A model generated the notes under the pieces. The model worked only from the letters and a program-made list of their open reading frames with translations. It was not told the origin of the DNA and made no database searches. 64,000 nt of DNA from Bugulina stolonifera (Eukaryota; Bryozoa; Gymnolaemata; Cheilostomatida; Bugulidae): contig OW285195.1 in assembly GCA_935421135.1 (NCBI GenBank), forward strand, positions 8,494,891 to 8,558,890. Direction: 5' to 3'. How positions within the stretch are numbered: position 1 is the stretch's first letter; each line of letters begins with the position of its first letter. A program made the position numbers and the translations under genes. Positions 62,346 through 64,000 of this stretch are shown in pieces.

Positions 62346-62554
62346 TACACCAAGATTAGTCTTAATCCCCTTAGCTACATGTATATAGCAGTAAGCCGAA
62401 CAATCGCTACATATAAAACACCATAACCATGTCCTTGTCCATTAGTAGTTAATTATGTCTCTTTTGTCTGATGATTGCTTTATATTTCATTCTAGTATAT
62501 AGCATGAAACTATTAGTAATAAAAGAGACAAAACAGTGAGATTCTACTAAATAT

Positions 62555-64000
62555 TTAATTTATTATTATTACAAAGATATATAATAATAATATAATGAAT
62601 TAGAATGATCATCCAAATGTTGTGTATGGAAAACAGTACAGCCTGTAATGTCATTGGGTCTCAAGAGTCAGTCGGTGATTAGGCCTGCCATAGACTATCA
62701 AAGAATAACATAGAATTAGTAGATTTAATGATATCGTGGGTTAGAGGTTACACTACTATGAGAGTAGTAAGGTAATATAATTCTATGGTAATCACTACTC
62801 TTTTAGTAGTGTTATTTCTACCTTTCCTGTAGATTTCCCTGTACTAGGTGTTAGATGCAGCTGCCTAATTGTAACTAAATGAGTTTAGTTCTTGGTCTAT
62901 CCACCAGCTCCGAGCATGATATTATAGGCTTATGTAAACTTCACCGTAATAGTTGTTGTTATTAAAATATTTGGAGTTTCTGTGTCATTCTGGAGGCCTG
63001 GTACCAGAGTCATTCATCATTCCCAGGTTTTTAGCCATGTTTATTGTGGTAATGGTATCATGTGTGGCACGTGTTTTCAATGTGATTTCCCATATTTTAC
63101 AGCTCTTTTTCCTCAAGGATGAGACTACTTATCTCCTTTGTCTCCTGAAGATGGAACTCTTACCATGCCGATTATGCATGGCCTAATATTTATGATGAAA
63201 TCTAAACTTATTAGCACAAAACTCTATTTGTCTGTGCATGGATATTTTTATAACCACAATGTAGATATTGCAATAAGATGGAGTAGCGTATAGTAATATA
63301 GCTTATGCATACATACATTCACATACATAGCGTATATCAAATGTACTTTTTCAATTATCTTCATAGCCTAATCACAGAGAGAACTACGGTACATTTTGAA
63401 AAACTGTACATTTTGATGTTATCCAACAAACCTATGATAAGAACTGCCAACTAATGGCTATCACTTAGTTTGCTCTGTAATGTACTTAGCAGTAACTGTA
63501 AAAACAGTAAACACCTGGTGTGTTCTTTAGTTCTATATACTTGTACATATTTCTTTAGGGTTGTCTTCAGATCCTTATGCATCTGTCAGAGCTATCCCAG
63601 ATGCATAAGATAGTCTACTATTTATGCGTTGACTTATGTCCACCTTCTGCCTCCTGTGTGAAGGTGAAGTCATGCAGAAAGATCAGTACATTTTCAGTGA
63701 CCACCATGGATGGACAATTCTAGCTATCATTTGAGTAGCTTGAGAAGTTTCAGGGGGCTATCTTACTGGTAGGTCTCTATCCATTTTAAAATGCAGTATT
63801 TCTAGTATAAAATGTATAAATGAAATCCAGGTTGCTATAGTAACCAAACTTGATGATCAGCCCAATGGGTTTTCTACATGTAAGTTGTCTACAGACCCTT
63901 ATATGCCAATATTTTTTATAGTTATGCTAGCAAACCTCTGGTGTGTTTGATACCGTATTTACGTACACACATTTAGGTTTGGTTTGGCTCACCTATCAGA
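62555..64000. other. Duplicated non-coding stretch, part of unit 2
   Basis: 62750-63960 matches 35160-36350 of unit 1. Short frames are broken by indels relative to unit 1. No gene is called. Confidence 0.5.

Larger units (their letters stand above)
60901..62554. mobile_element. Penelope-like element, head-to-head palindrome
   Basis: Two 734-bp arms (60901-61634 and 61821-62554) are inverted copies without net length difference, around a 186-bp spacer. Each arm encodes the C-terminal GIY-YIG part of a Penelope-like retroelement pointing outward. Near each outer end is the motif TGTCTCTTTT with a short internal hairpin (AATAGTTTCATGCTATATAC). Penelope elements are known to leave 5'-truncated and inverted copies. 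Confidence 0.88.

Overview
The window looks like nuclear DNA from an invertebrate animal. It is AT-rich, its genes are split by GT/AG introns, and it is full of eukaryotic mobile DNA: a Harbinger-type transposon, a Penelope-like element, LTR elements, tRNA-derived SINEs, a hAT-like element and a LINE fragment. I cannot name the species. A sponge or other early-branching or marine invertebrate would fit, but that is a guess. Gene models were assembled by eye from splice signals, reading phase and family resemblance.

Layout. 1-8850: no recognised gene; a 66-bp-arm palindrome, a solo LTR (4385-5191, TSD TAGT) and a 28-bp minisatellite (6141-6786). 8852-21580, minus strand: an 11-exon gene for a 361-residue secreted, cysteine-rich, probably GPI-anchored protein of no family I recognise. 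21760-41161 and 41162 to the window end: two tandem direct copies of one segment. Each starts with a complete 9-exon ALAD gene (porphobilinogen synthase, haem pathway) on the minus strand: copy A at 22981-30331 and copy B at 42144-56569. Between them (37175-40191, plus strand) lies a decayed or incomplete monocarboxylate-transporter-like gene.

The two ALAD copies serve as each other's empty-site control. Copy A gained two SINEs, two expanded minisatellites beside exon edges, and downstream a small non-autonomous LTR retrotransposon. Copy B gained a solo LTR (intron 7), an apparently intact Harbinger transposon carrying transposase and MADF/BESS genes plus a foldback-like element (intron 6), a 2-kb hAT-like element (intron 3), and further out a LINE fragment, two adjacent solo LTRs and a head-to-head palindrome of two Penelope-like GIY-YIG ends. 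Both ALAD reading frames remain open at 327 codons, but each has lost a different normally conserved residue. Copy A has Ala for Pro after the catalytic lysine. Copy B has Ser for Asp in the SDMMDGR signature.

I found no bacterial-type system, CRISPR array, rRNA gene or convincing functional tRNA gene. The points of most interest are the diverging ALAD pair, the intact Harbinger element with a 57-copy minisatellite in its own transposase intron, the near-perfect Penelope palindrome, and the unclassified 20-cysteine GPI protein.
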